A DNA stretch of 64,000 nt from an uncultured Chloracidobacterium sp. (GCA_936914845.1 CAKZGE010000020.1:1-64000); one strand, 5' to 3'. Shown: positions 1-8,743, counted from the first letter of the stretch. Notes: generated from the letters alone by a model not told the origin. Made by a program: numbers and translations.

Positions 1-1571
1 ACGGCAATCTCGCACGTCAAACGATCTCTGTTCCGACAATCGGTGCCGCAACAGGATTTACCGCTACGCAGAATTACACGTATGATCCGCTTGACCGGAT
101 AAAATCTGCGAGCGAATACATCAGCGGCAATCAAAGCTGGAAACAGACATTCAATTTTGACCGATTTGGCAATCGTAGTTTTGATGCCGCGAATACATCA
201 CTTCAGAGCTCTGACTCTGCGATACCAAAAGTTACGAATCCTGAAATTCAGCCGTCAAACAACAAGCTGAAAGAAGATCAGGACAATGACGGACAGCCTG
301 ATTATCTTTATGACTTGAGCGGAAATTTAATCAAGGATGCGAAAGGGCAGCAGTTTACATACAATGCTGAAAACCTGCAGACAACGGCGACGGGAAACTG
401 GCTGTCGATGCAGTACAGCTACGACGGCAACAACAAACGAATAAAATCGCACAATGCAATTACGGATCAGACGACGATCTTCGTTTACGATGCTGACGGT
501 GATCTTGCGGCGGAGTATACTGTTAATGTTCCGGCTCCGACGAGCCCGACGATCAGCTATTTGACAGAAGATGCACTTGGAAGCGTTCGTGTGACTACGA
601 ATTCGAGTGGCGACATTAGAGCCCGTAGAGACTTTCTGCCATTTGGTGAGGAACTTTATGCAGGACTTGCAAATCGTAATACAAATCAAAAGTACTCAGC
701 ATCTTCCGACGACACGCGGAAGAAATTTGCGACCTATCAACGAGATGTCGAGACCGGCTTAGACTTTGCACAGTCCAGATACTACTCTGCAATGCACGGA
801 CGTTTCACGTCGCCGGACGAATTCAAAGGCGGACCTGATGAGCTGTTCGATTTCGAGGAAGACGCATCAGATAACCCGACATTCTACGCCGACCTCGAAA
901 ATCCGCAATCCCTGAACAAATATCAATACGGCTACAACAACCCGTATAAATACAACGATCCCACAGGGCATTGTCCTTTAGGAGTCTGCGTTTGGGGGCC
1001 TCCGGCTAGTCGATTGGCAGATGCCTTAACCAAAACTGCTATTGGCGGGGCGATTGCCGCTACGGCTGCGGCTGCTGGAGAACAAATCGTTGAAGGCGTA
1101 GAAGCTGTCGGACGAGAGGTAGCGAGATCAATTCGGGCATCCGCTAATGAAGGCTGGGCCGATCCTTCCTGCAAAGGCTGCATGGCTTCGCAACGGATGG
1201 GCCAAAGGTTGATGAACGAGAGTGCAAAACCTCAAACAGAAACTTCAAATGGACAAGGTAATGGGAAAAATTCCGCCACTGGTGTAACTGCAAGTGGTCG
1301 AAAGACTAATGCGAAAGGACAGCCCTTGGGACCAAGTGGCAAGCCTATGCAACATGCTGTTCGACCCAGCACTAGAAAGAACGCGATAAATGCAGTAAAA
1401 ACTCAAAAAGGTTCGTCTGGGTCAATTAGACATAATAAGGATCGACACAACGGAAAACGAGTCGATACTCATTTACATTCTGTGGATCGAAAAGGTAAAA
1501 AAATTGACAACAAGGTTCATGTATACTTACCCAAACGGAATCAACCGCCAAAAAGAAATGAAAACCAATAA
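1..1571 (+). CDS. RHS/YD-repeat tip, module 1, unknown C-terminal toxin (5' partial)
   Basis: The reading frame is open from the first bases of the window, so the 5' end lies outside. YD-type repeats (FNFDRFGNR, YDLSGNL, YSYDGNNKRIK) lead into the RHS core (TEDALGSVR, FLPFGEELYAG, LDFAQSRYYS, GYNNPYKYNDPTGH). After this core boundary comes an alanine-rich helical linker and a lysine/arginine-rich C-terminus of about 90 residues that I cannot assign to a named toxin family. In RHS proteins the segment after the core is normally the polymorphic toxin, and the core forms a shell around it. The stop overlaps the next gene by 14 bases, as expected for a toxin-immunity pair. Whether the full gene has a secretion N-terminus cannot be seen here. 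Confidence 0.85.
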   Translation, partial: GNLARQTISVPTIGAATGFTATQNYTYDPLDRIKSASEYISGNQSWKQTFNFDRFGNRSFDAANTSLQSSDSAIPKVTNPEIQPSNNKLKEDQDNDGQPDYLYDLSGNLIKDAKGQQFTYNAENLQTTATGNWLSMQYSYDGNNKRIKSHNAITDQTTIFVYDADGDLAAEYTVNVPAPTSPTISYLTEDALGSVRVTTNSSGDIRARRDFLPFGEELYAGLANRNTNQKYSASSDDTRKKFATYQRDVETGLDFAQSRYYSAMHGRFTSPDEFKGGPDELFDFEEDASDNPTFYADLENPQSLNKYQYGYNNPYKYNDPTGHCPLGVCVWGPPASRLADALTKTAIGGAIAATAAAAGEQIVEGVEAVGREVARSIRASANEGWADPSCKGCMASQRMGQRLMNESAKPQTETSNGQGNGKNSATGVTASGRKTNAKGQPLGPSGKPMQHAVRPSTRKNAINAVKTQKGSSGSIRHNKDRHNGKRVDTHLHSVDRKGKKIDNKVHVYLPKRNQPPKRNENQ

Positions 1572-1890
1572 TGAAATAAACGGACAGGTGCCGTGGACAG
1601 GAATTGCAGATTTCATAGACGCCGAGATGCCACCTAACGCGATAGGGATTGTTGCGCGCGTAGTCACCTTTGCCGCTAATGCAAAATCTTTCGAGGAAAA
1701 GGTAAGGAAACTTCAAGATGAAGCAGGCGGAGAATTAACCTATATTGAGGAAGCAGTTTTGGTAACACATTTTCTACGAAATGAAGCCTTTCCCGAATCT
1801 GAAATTTTTGAAATGTTAGAACAAGCTAAGAAGCATCCTGACGATGTTATTTTTGGTGAGTATCATTATTATACGCTCGATGATGCGTAA
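1558..1890 (+). CDS. Candidate immunity protein of RHS module 1
   Basis: A 110-residue acidic soluble protein with no signal peptide or membrane segment. I do not recognise the family. The ATG at 1558 lies inside the toxin gene and overlaps its stop by 14 bases, so the two are probably translationally coupled. A longer frame from 1504 would only add residues encoded antiparallel to sense use of the toxin tail, so it is less likely. The function is inferred from position: small genes directly after RHS toxin tips usually encode the cognate cytoplasmic inhibitor. The 3' end, including the stop codon, is tandemly duplicated (see the repeat at 1871). Confidence 0.6.
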   Translation: MKTNNEINGQVPWTGIADFIDAEMPPNAIGIVARVVTFAANAKSFEEKVRKLQDEAGGELTYIEEAVLVTHFLRNEAFPESEIFEMLEQAKKHPDDVIFGEYHYYTLDDA

Positions 1891-1918
1891 CTAAATACGC
1901 TCGATGATGCGTAACTAA
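1871..1918 (+). repeat. Perfect 24-bp tandem duplication across a stop codon
   Basis: The 24 bases at 1871-1894, which carry the last codons and TAA stop of the module 1 immunity gene, are repeated without change at 1895-1918. The second copy lies outside the gene because the first stop is kept. It ends exactly where the HNH remnant of module 2 begins, so it may mark a recombination or slippage join. Confidence 0.9.
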
Positions 1919-2077
1919 CACGGTCTTCAACGCGGAAATTTAACATCGAATAAAAATCTCCAAAACACCTGTCGGACTTGTAATCAAAGGAAACGGACAA
2001 GAACAAATCGAGAATTTCAACGACAAGATAAGGAATGGTTAGAGAAGCGAAGACAAGAAGTAAGAAAAAATCAATGA
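1919..2077 (+). pseudogene. Stranded C-terminal tail of an HNH-type RHS toxin (module 2)
   Basis: In the frame starting at 1919 the sequence reads as a 52-residue peptide with a Cys-x2-Cys pair (NTCRTCNQRKRTRTN) followed by a basic helix and a TGA stop at 2075. The motif pattern, a Leu-Gln-Asn before a CxxC pair, is typical of the end of HNH nucleases found as polymorphic toxin tips. There is no start codon, no RHS core and no upstream HNH histidines; the frame is closed by a TAA just before it. It is therefore read as a remnant left after recombination removed the rest of the module. It is followed directly by a DUF4265 gene that would be its immunity partner. Confidence 0.6.
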
Positions 2078-2120
2078 AAGAATCTCTAAAAAAATTGTAT
2101 TCAAATTAGAACCATCTGAA

Positions 2121-2525
2121 TTGCACGACCACGGGACAGAATCAATGTGGGCAGAATCGTTGAACGATAACTTATATCAGATTGATAACGTTCCATTTTA
2201 TGCCTACGGAATTAGTGATAAAGATGTCGTGTTGGCTAAGGATGTGAATGGTGAGCTTCTGTTTCAAGACGTTAAACAGAACAGCGGACACTCAACATAT
2301 AGAATTTTTGTTAATGACGGTATAGAAGATCAATCGTTTACGCAATACTGGAAAAGATTGGAAGAAATTGGCTGTGGAAAGGAAGTCGGCGGTGATGGCT
2401 TCTTTGCCGTTGACGTTCCAACTGAAACCGACATCTACAAAGCTTACCGGTTGCTGGAAAAGGGTGAAGTAGATGGAATATGGCAATTTGAAGAAGGAAA
2501 ATGTGGCCCTGAGTTAAGTGACTGA
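2121..2525 (+). CDS. DUF4265 protein, candidate immunity protein of module 2
   Basis: The protein matches the DUF4265 pattern from memory: ESMWAE, then IDNVPFYAYGIS, then SGHSTYR, a GCGKE turn and a VDVP strand with a final WQFEEG. Members often sit beside polymorphic toxins and act as immunity proteins. The listed start is a TTG at 2121. The family normally begins earlier with a strand like KIVFKLEP, which is present upstream in this frame (2091-2114) but lacks a start. An ATG at 2074, overlapping the HNH tail stop as ATGA, would supply it if the seven-A run at 2088-2094 had one more A. The gene is therefore either frameshifted or affected by a homopolymer sequence error. Confidence 0.65.
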   Translation: MHDHGTESMWAESLNDNLYQIDNVPFYAYGISDKDVVLAKDVNGELLFQDVKQNSGHSTYRIFVNDGIEDQSFTQYWKRLEEIGCGKEVGGDGFFAVDVPTETDIYKAYRLLEKGEVDGIWQFEEGKCGPELSD

Positions 2526-2534
2526 TTTTTTGAT

Positions 2535-2675
2535 CTTTGACAGAAGATGCGCTCGGATCTGTGCGAGTGACGACGAACTCTTTCGGTGAGATAAAGGCGA
2601 GGCGTGACTTTCTGCCGTTTGGTGAAGAGCTTTACGCAGGGCTTGCCGGAAGAAACCCGAATCAGAAATACACGG
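2535..2675 (+). pseudogene. 5' part of a displaced, frameshifted RHS core (module 3)
   Basis: About ten bases after the DUF4265 stop, RHS core sequence starts abruptly at the same point as TEDALGSVR in module 1 and continues with FLPFGEELYAGLAGRN. Relative to module 1, about 20 bases are missing near 2672, so the frame changes and the rest of the core continues in the frame of 2604-3470. There is no start codon or ribosome binding site. The join looks like a recombination breakpoint within conserved core DNA. Confidence 0.75.
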
Positions 2676-3470
2676 AAGAAGTTTGCGACGTATCAAAGAG
2701 ACGCAGAAACCGGACTGGACTTTGCACAATCTCGATACTACTCTCCGATTCACGGGCGGTTCACCTCGCCGGACGAATTCAAAGGCGGCCCTGATGAACT
2801 GTTCGACTTCGAGCAAGACGCTTCGGACAACCCGACATTCTACGCTGACCTCGAAAACCCGCAGTCGCTGAATAAGTACCAATACGGCTACAACAACCCG
2901 TATAAATACAACGACCCAAGCGGACATTGCCCGCCTTGTAGTCCTGCCCAAGTGTTTTTGGGACCGACGATCATCGAGACCATCCCGATTTTGACACCGA
3001 AATCGGCCGTCGTGCCAAGGATCGCCCCAATGTTAGAAACTGGTACAGTTAGTGCTGGTCGAACTGGCATGATCGATCCGATTCTTATTCCGAACCTGCC
3101 GCTGCCAAGTTCGCGCGTCATTGGTGGTCAGCGTGCAACTGCACAAGCCGGCGGGCAAGTATCGCAGGGAGCAGGAAGAGTCCTGCAAAATTCGCGTCCG
3201 AAAAACTTAAAGCCAGTTTCCGATGCGAGGGGACCACACTCGACTGTCAGGCGAAACAGTCAAGGTAAGGTTACCAGGTACACCACTTGGCGGAAGAACC
3301 CCAAAAGCCCGAACGGATTCGAACCAAAGAAAAGCGTTGATACTAAACCAGGTGGAAAGCCTCACAGGAATTCTCGAACCAAAGAGGATATTCAGACGCC
3401 TCATGTACAGGGCAAAGATATACCGGGCAAGGTTCGTCCGGCTAGAAAAAATGAACTGCCTAAGGATTAA
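2604..3470 (+). CDS. RHS tip, module 3, with toxin-24-like C-terminus
   Basis: From about 2676 the frame encodes the end of the RHS core (RKKFATYQRD, LDFAQSRYYS, GYNNPYKYNDPSGH). It is nearly identical in protein sequence to module 1, so modules 1 and 3 descend from one parent. The residues before 2676 are out-of-frame core and not meaningful. After the boundary come a Pro/Ala-rich linker and a domain with GPHSTVRR, a Thr-Thr-Trp strand, TPHVQGKDIPG and VRPARKNELP. I recall this as the polymorphic toxin type 24 pattern, a proposed nuclease, but that rests on memory. It lacks a credible own start, so it may be a silent cassette. A probable immunity gene starts 6 bases later. Confidence 0.65.
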   Translation: MTFCRLVKSFTQGLPEETRIRNTRKKFATYQRDAETGLDFAQSRYYSPIHGRFTSPDEFKGGPDELFDFEQDASDNPTFYADLENPQSLNKYQYGYNNPYKYNDPSGHCPPCSPAQVFLGPTIIETIPILTPKSAVVPRIAPMLETGTVSAGRTGMIDPILIPNLPLPSSRVIGGQRATAQAGGQVSQGAGRVLQNSRPKNLKPVSDARGPHSTVRRNSQGKVTRYTTWRKNPKSPNGFEPKKSVDTKPGGKPHRNSRTKEDIQTPHVQGKDIPGKVRPARKNELPKD

Positions 3471-3476
3471 TTTTAT

Positions 3477-3962
3477 ATGGAAGGTTATTCGGTGGAAAAA
3501 TGGCTGTGGACACAGGATGATTACGAAGAAATGGGATGGCATGACTCAACCATTCATGCAATTGCATTCTTACACAGTTCTCACGAACTCGCTTTAGATA
3601 TAGACTATATCTTTGAATGGATACCACCTAGGGCGACATATACGCACTATAAATTCTGGGTCGCTCCCGCAACTCTAATTTTTGAAAATGTTAACGACGT
3701 GACGATTGATCTTGAATTGTTCGACGAAGTTCAGCTGCAAGGCATAATAAGGGGAGAGTCCAGAAAGCCGCGTAACGCAGACCATATCGCGAATTTTAAG
3801 GAATGGAATTGGAAAGTCGATTCAAATGTGGGTGAGATCGATCTATGGTCAGTTGGATATAAGCAGTTCATTCGCTTGCGTCCCCGTTTGATAAAACATC
3901 AAACGCTCTCTTTAGACGACAGGGGAGGCCTTTCATTTTTTCGAGGAAAAATGAACCGATGA
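3477..3962 (+). CDS. Candidate immunity protein of RHS module 3
   Basis: A 161-residue soluble protein rich in aromatic residues, with no signal peptide. It has a conserved-looking HDSTIH motif near the N-terminus, then LDIDYIFEW, a WVAPATLIFENV strand and a C-terminal RGGLSFFRG. I have seen this pattern in hypothetical proteins next to polymorphic toxins but cannot give it a family name. The ATG lies 6 bases after the toxin stop, which supports coupling. The role as inhibitor of the toxin-24-like domain is inferred from this position only. Confidence 0.6.
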   Translation: MEGYSVEKWLWTQDDYEEMGWHDSTIHAIAFLHSSHELALDIDYIFEWIPPRATYTHYKFWVAPATLIFENVNDVTIDLELFDEVQLQGIIRGESRKPRNADHIANFKEWNWKVDSNVGEIDLWSVGYKQFIRLRPRLIKHQTLSLDDRGGLSFFRGKMNR

Positions 3963-4007
3963 TCTCAAAAATCTTTTACTTATTCGACGCGAAGATCGTT
4001 CGAGGGT

Positions 4008-5852
4008 TTGGGTAAAAAGAACTCCGGTGATTTTTATCGTCCGTACGCATCGAACTTTGCTTATAATGCAGCGGGAGCGGTGACGTCGATGAGACTTGGT
4101 AATGGAAAGTTTGAGACCACAGTTTTCAATTCTCGTCTGCAGCCGACACAGATCGGTCTCGGAAGTTCAGTGTCTGATCATGGCTTGCTCAAATTGGACT
4201 ATAGCTACGGCACGACACATAACAACGGCAATGTCCTGAGCCAAACGATCACAGTTCCGACGGTCGGGGCGAATACGGGCTTTGTCGCAACGCAAACTTA
4301 CACTTACGACAGCCTGAACCGCATCAAAGTCGCGACCGAGAACGTCACGCCGCACGGCGGCAGTTCTTCGCAAAGCTGGAAGCAGGCTTTCACGTACGAC
4401 CGTTACGGAAATCGTAACTTTGACGAGGCGGATACGACGACGTTGATCAAAAACTGCGGAACCTCGCCAAACTTCACCGTTTGTGCTGCTGATAGAAAGG
4501 TTCTCAATCCTGAAATACTTGCTTCGAACAACCGCATCAAAGGCGATCAGGACGGCGACAGCATCAATGATTACACCTTCGACGCTTCCGGCAACACGAC
4601 GCACGATGCCGACGGCAGAACATTTATCTACGACGCCGAGAACAAGCAAGTCGAGGTCCGCGACAGCCAGCAGAACGTCATCGGGCAGTACCAATACGAC
4701 GGCGACGGCAAGCGTGTGAAAAAAGTCGTGCCCGGAACAGGTGAACTCACGATCTTCGTTTACGACGCGGCTGGCAAGCTCGTTGCCGAATATTCAACCG
4801 TGATCGCTCCGCCGTCGGAAGCGAAAGTCAGCTATTTGACAAACGACCACCTCGGTTCGCCGCGGATAAACACAGATCAAAACGGCAGCGTCACCGCAAG
4901 GCACGACTACCATCCGTTCGGCGAGGAGATCGCCGGCACCGGCGGCCGAACACAAGGCCTCGGCTACACCGCCGATGACGTGAGAAAACAATTCACCTCG
5001 TATGAAAGAGATATTGAAACTGACTTGGATTTCGCAGAGGAACGATTTTATTCATCCAAGTTAGGTCGCTTTATGTCAACCGACAATATTTTGATCTCAG
5101 AGGCACGTGTTTATAACCCACAAATCTGGAATTCTTACAGCTATGTAGGGAACAATCCGCTCAACTTTACTGATCCGAATGGAATGGAACGTATTCAATT
5201 AGGACGGGACGAAGCTGATATTGAAAAAGATATAGAAGCAAAGCAGGCTAGAAAGAAGGAGTTGGAAGCCCAAAAGAAAGCTCTGAAACAAGAGAAAAAA
5301 ACTCTCTCGAAAGACGAATATAAAAGTAGAAAAGCATCCATCAACAATGAGATCAAGCAAACTAACAGCTCAATCAATACTTTGAATGTTGAATTGGCTG
5401 GAACGAAAATGGTGAATACAATGTTGCAACATCTGAGAGATAAAGGTGAGGATCAGGGGTTGCAACTAAGCGACTTTTCGGTAAGTACTGATCCAAAGAA
5501 TGATTTTCCAGACGCAAAGTTTAAGGGTATCGGAAACATAAATGCTTTTGTATTACATAGAAATGGTCAACCTGCTTATGGTGGACAGATATTTATTAAC
5601 GCTAAAGGACCGCTTTATAGAGGTGCCATAAATGGGGGAGATGGCGGAACAAGCAAAGATTGGCTTTTGTACGGTGCCTCAGTCCTTCGGCACGAAAAAT
5701 GGCACCGTGATGCGCCAACCCATGCTGACCGAATTTCCGAAAGACTAGCCTATCAAGCACAACTTCCGATTCTACGAAAATTCAAGAATGACTTTGATAC
5801 TCCTTCATTTTACCAGAACCGGATAAAGACAGTTACACAGAGAGGACAATAA
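4008..5852 (+). CDS. RHS tip, module 4, HEXXH metallopeptidase-like toxin
   Basis: YD repeats (YTYDSLNRIK, YDRYGNRN, YDAENKQVEV, YQYDGDGKRVKK) run into the core (TNDHLGSPR, HPFGEEI, LDFAEERFYS, VGNNPLNFTDPNG). After the core comes a charged coiled coil (about residues 400-460). The C-terminal domain holds H562-E-K-W-H566 with a Glu twelve residues after the second His in an ERLAYQ helix. HEXXH plus a later Glu is the zinc site of zincin peptidases, so a protease toxin is likely. The first codon is TTG with a poor ribosome site, and homology to module 5 starts at 4013. This suggests a displaced tip without its native 5' part. Confidence 0.75.
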   Translation: MGKKNSGDFYRPYASNFAYNAAGAVTSMRLGNGKFETTVFNSRLQPTQIGLGSSVSDHGLLKLDYSYGTTHNNGNVLSQTITVPTVGANTGFVATQTYTYDSLNRIKVATENVTPHGGSSSQSWKQAFTYDRYGNRNFDEADTTTLIKNCGTSPNFTVCAADRKVLNPEILASNNRIKGDQDGDSINDYTFDASGNTTHDADGRTFIYDAENKQVEVRDSQQNVIGQYQYDGDGKRVKKVVPGTGELTIFVYDAAGKLVAEYSTVIAPPSEAKVSYLTNDHLGSPRINTDQNGSVTARHDYHPFGEEIAGTGGRTQGLGYTADDVRKQFTSYERDIETDLDFAEERFYSSKLGRFMSTDNILISEARVYNPQIWNSYSYVGNNPLNFTDPNGMERIQLGRDEADIEKDIEAKQARKKELEAQKKALKQEKKTLSKDEYKSRKASINNEIKQTNSSINTLNVELAGTKMVNTMLQHLRDKGEDQGLQLSDFSVSTDPKNDFPDAKFKGIGNINAFVLHRNGQPAYGGQIFINAKGPLYRGAINGGDGGTSKDWLLYGASVLRHEKWHRDAPTHADRISERLAYQAQLPILRKFKNDFDTPSFYQNRIKTVTQRGQ

Positions 5853-6394
5853 TGAAGATTACAGCAATGAAAAGCTCAAAATGGTTAATGGTGACAATTT
5901 TTATATTTGCGTTGTGCCTAATAGTTAAAGGACAGGAGGTAGATTCAAAAATGAAGATTGACTGTATTACGCTTCGGATGATTGTACAGAAACCAGCTCC
6001 GAAGATCACAGAAAAACCTGCCCCGGACGTTATAGTTGAAACTCCGGATGACATTCATAACAGATTCGAGCTTAGGAACAACTGCGATCAAACGATTTAC
6101 TATCTTGCGTATAATCTGAAAGACTATAATACGACTCCTGCCGGATATATGATCTATAGAGACAAGAAGGACGAATGGAAGGCGCGTTCGCCGGGCTGGC
6201 GAAGAAAAGGTGAATTTACCGGGGTAAATTTTCATTGGTTGCCTATCACAACGGGTAAGAGTATTGAGTTTGAATATTCAGACTTAAGTTTGATTGAAGG
6301 TGAGCGAAGCATTGCTATTTACGTGAATTTTTCCCCTAGTCACGAAAAGAGGGTTGAACTACTTGCTGAACCGTTTACGATCAAAAAGCCCTGA
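5852..6394 (+). CDS. Secreted candidate immunity protein of module 4
   Basis: The protein has a clear signal peptide: a short positive start, a hydrophobic run (WLMVTIFIFALCLIV) and a likely cleavage near KGQ. The mature part has two Cys residues and a Pro-rich segment (KPAPKITEKPAP) before a mostly beta-looking domain. No family is recognised. The ATG overlaps the RHS stop by one base (TAATG), and a GAGG element sits about 7 bases upstream, so it is coupled to the toxin gene. Export of the partner suggests that the module 4 peptidase acts in the envelope or enters through the periplasm; that is inference. Confidence 0.65.
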   Translation: MKITAMKSSKWLMVTIFIFALCLIVKGQEVDSKMKIDCITLRMIVQKPAPKITEKPAPDVIVETPDDIHNRFELRNNCDQTIYYLAYNLKDYNTTPAGYMIYRDKKDEWKARSPGWRRKGEFTGVNFHWLPITTGKSIEFEYSDLSLIEGERSIAIYVNFSPSHEKRVELLAEPFTIKKP

Positions 6395-6475
6395 TATATT
6401 CACGCCTTTTGCTTGTGCCGACTGCTTTCTAAAAGTTTAGGAAATCAAAAATAGTAGAAAAACACACGTTCGCCC

Positions 6476-8737
6476 TTGATAACTTTTTGTTGCTCAGATT
6501 TTCGCCCGGCGGGTGGTTTCGTGTTTGAAGATCATGCCTTCGAGCAGTGCTTTGACAATCCGCTTTTCTTCTTCGGGGAAACGCGAGACGGCCTTGAATC
6601 GAAATCCCGAATAACCGGCAATAATGCATGCGACGCACTTAGCCGCGTTATGCAGCGGAATTATTCCGGCGAGACGGGCTATACTACTCCGGCGGTGAGC
6701 TATTTCTACGACAATCTGACGAACGCTAAGGGCAGACTGACGAAGGTATCTTCGAGCGTTTCGACAACCGAATATACGTCGTTCGACGTCTTAGGGAGAG
6801 TGACGGGACATAAGCAGACAACCGACGGGCAGAGTTATTCGACGGCGTATGCTTATAATCTGTCTGGTGCGTTGGTCGAGCAAACTTATCCTTCTGGGCG
6901 GGTCGTGAAGAACACGCTTGATGCCGGCGGAAGTCTTGCACAAGTCCAAAGCAAAAAGAACTCCGGTGATTTTTATCGTCCGTACGCATCGAGCTTTGCT
7001 TATAATGCAGCGGGAGCGGTGACTGCGATGAGACTTGGTAATGGGAAGTTTGAGACCACAGTTTTCAATTCTCGTCTGCAGCCGACACAGATCGGTCTCG
7101 GAAGTTCAGTGTCTGATCATGGCTTGCTCAAATTGGACTATAGCTACGGCACGACAGATAACAACGGCAATGTCCTCAGCCAAACGATCACAGTTCCGAC
7201 TGTCGGGGCAAACACGGGTTTTGTGGCGACGCAGAATTACACCTATGATTCATTGAACCGACTAACCCAAGCGACGGAAACTATCATCGGAAATCAATCG
7301 TGGAAACAGACCTTCGGATATGATCGTTTTGGGAATAGAAACAGCTTGGCCGAATATGAGGGAAATACATTGGTGAACGATCAAACGCCAGCGATCGACG
7401 CGGCAAATAACCGCTTCACAACGGCCTGCGGATTCACCTATGATCTCAGCGGAAACGTCGTCACCGACAACCTCGGCCGCACCTTCAACTACGACGGCGA
7501 AAATAAACAAAAGGAAGTCAAAGACGCAAACAACATCTCGGTCGGTCAGTATTACTATGACGGCGACGGAAAACGTGTCAAAAAGATCTCTAACACAGAA
7601 ACGGTGATCTTCGTGTACGACGCAAGTGGAAAAACCATCGCCGAATATGCAAATGAGGTCGCTGCTCCGCAAGACGCAAAGGTCACGTATCTGACGACAG
7701 ATCATTTGGGTAGCCCGCGAATAAAGACCAACGAAACCGGACAAGTAATCTCTCGCACCGATCTTAAACCTTTCGGCGAAGAAATTTACACAGGCTCCGG
7801 CGGCCGTACAACATCACAAGGCTATACCGGTGCTGACAACGTCCGTCAAAAATTCACTAGCTACGATAGGGATAGTGAAACGGACTTGGACTTCGCAGAA
7901 GCAAGAATGTATAACACTGCACTTGGCCGATTCGCTTCTATAGATCCTTACAATATTATTTTTGAAAAAGAAATTGGTCGTAATTTCAAGGAAAAACAAA
8001 AAATCTTAGATTCATATTTAATCCTGCCACAATTATGGAGTAAATATGCATATGTTTCGAATAATCCGTTAAGATTTGTTGATCCAACAGGTGAGATAAT
8101 AGAACTCACTGGTGATGAGCGAGACCGTCAGCAGGCGTTTAATAGACTTAAAGAATTGGTCGGCGAAAAGAGTGCATCAAAATTGAAGATAGTAGAAAGA
8201 GATGGTCGATACTTTGTTGAATATTCTGGTAGCTCTAACTCATTTGCAGCTGGTGGTGATATGGCAAGCATAGTCGGCGATCTTATAGATAGTTCAGTTA
8301 CAAATGAATATCGTGTCATTTATGGAAATAGTGCAACGGATGCCAATGGAAATTCATGGTCATTGTCGGCTCAGGGAGGAGCTGTTACTATTCCTATCAG
8401 CTCTTCGCGAACTCAGATTTTTGTCTCATATAATGCTGTAAATATTGCGAACAGTTTTGATTTCCGTGACGCTAACGGCAATCGTTTGAAGAACACAAGT
8501 TCAACTATTGATGCTCATGAGCTCGGACACGCATGGGGCATTCAGCGAGACAATGTTTATCAGCAAATCGTGGATGCTAGAGGTAGTTGGTTTGAATGGT
8601 TAAGTGGAGGCTTAGGCCTTTCTCGAGGCCCACGAGAAAATGTAATTGTTGAATCAAATAACCGAAGTGCGGTCATGGTAGAAAATATCATGCGTGATAG
8701 ACTAAAATTCCCTCGAAAAGTTAAACATCAGCCGTAA
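6476..8737 (+). CDS. RHS tip, module 5, HELGH metallopeptidase-like toxin
   Basis: RHS homology begins near 6628 (DALSRVMQRNYSGE); the codons before it are antisense to an unrelated fragment, so a start at ATG 6650 or no native start is more likely. Many YD repeats follow, then the core (TTDHLGSPR, KPFGEEIYTG, LDFAEARMYN, VSNNPLRFVDPTG). The C-terminal domain has H681-E-L-G-H685 in an IDAHELGHAWG helix, with a later Glu in VESNNRSAVMVEN as a possible third zinc ligand. This is a zincin-type site, different in sequence from modules 4 and 6. The toxin-coding part is visibly more AT-rich than the core, which fits acquisition of the tip from elsewhere. Confidence 0.75.
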   Translation: MITFCCSDFRPAGGFVFEDHAFEQCFDNPLFFFGETRDGLESKSRITGNNACDALSRVMQRNYSGETGYTTPAVSYFYDNLTNAKGRLTKVSSSVSTTEYTSFDVLGRVTGHKQTTDGQSYSTAYAYNLSGALVEQTYPSGRVVKNTLDAGGSLAQVQSKKNSGDFYRPYASSFAYNAAGAVTAMRLGNGKFETTVFNSRLQPTQIGLGSSVSDHGLLKLDYSYGTTDNNGNVLSQTITVPTVGANTGFVATQNYTYDSLNRLTQATETIIGNQSWKQTFGYDRFGNRNSLAEYEGNTLVNDQTPAIDAANNRFTTACGFTYDLSGNVVTDNLGRTFNYDGENKQKEVKDANNISVGQYYYDGDGKRVKKISNTETVIFVYDASGKTIAEYANEVAAPQDAKVTYLTTDHLGSPRIKTNETGQVISRTDLKPFGEEIYTGSGGRTTSQGYTGADNVRQKFTSYDRDSETDLDFAEARMYNTALGRFASIDPYNIIFEKEIGRNFKEKQKILDSYLILPQLWSKYAYVSNNPLRFVDPTGEIIELTGDERDRQQAFNRLKELVGEKSASKLKIVERDGRYFVEYSGSSNSFAAGGDMASIVGDLIDSSVTNEYRVIYGNSATDANGNSWSLSAQGGAVTIPISSSRTQIFVSYNAVNIANSFDFRDANGNRLKNTSSTIDAHELGHAWGIQRDNVYQQIVDARGSWFEWLSGGLGLSRGPRENVIVESNNRSAVMVENIMRDRLKFPRKVKHQP
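6494..6619 (-). pseudogene. 3' fragment of an unrelated gene, possibly an XRE-type regulator
   Basis: On the minus strand a frame ending in TGA at 6494 reads FRFKAVSRFPEEEKRIVK, then ALLEGMIFKHETTRRAKI. The pattern, a short acidic turn (PEEEK) followed by an amphipathic helix and a basic end, resembles the C-terminus of small XRE-family HTH regulators. No HTH or start is present, because RHS sequence begins at the other side. It is read as a truncated remnant caught between modules 4 and 5. The family guess is weak. Confidence 0.35.
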
Positions 8738-8743
8738 AGTAAT

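Noticed and set aside
6476..6627. N-terminal 50 codons of the module 5 frame as true protein
   Set aside because: They are antisense to an unrelated gene fragment, and RHS homology begins only near 6628.
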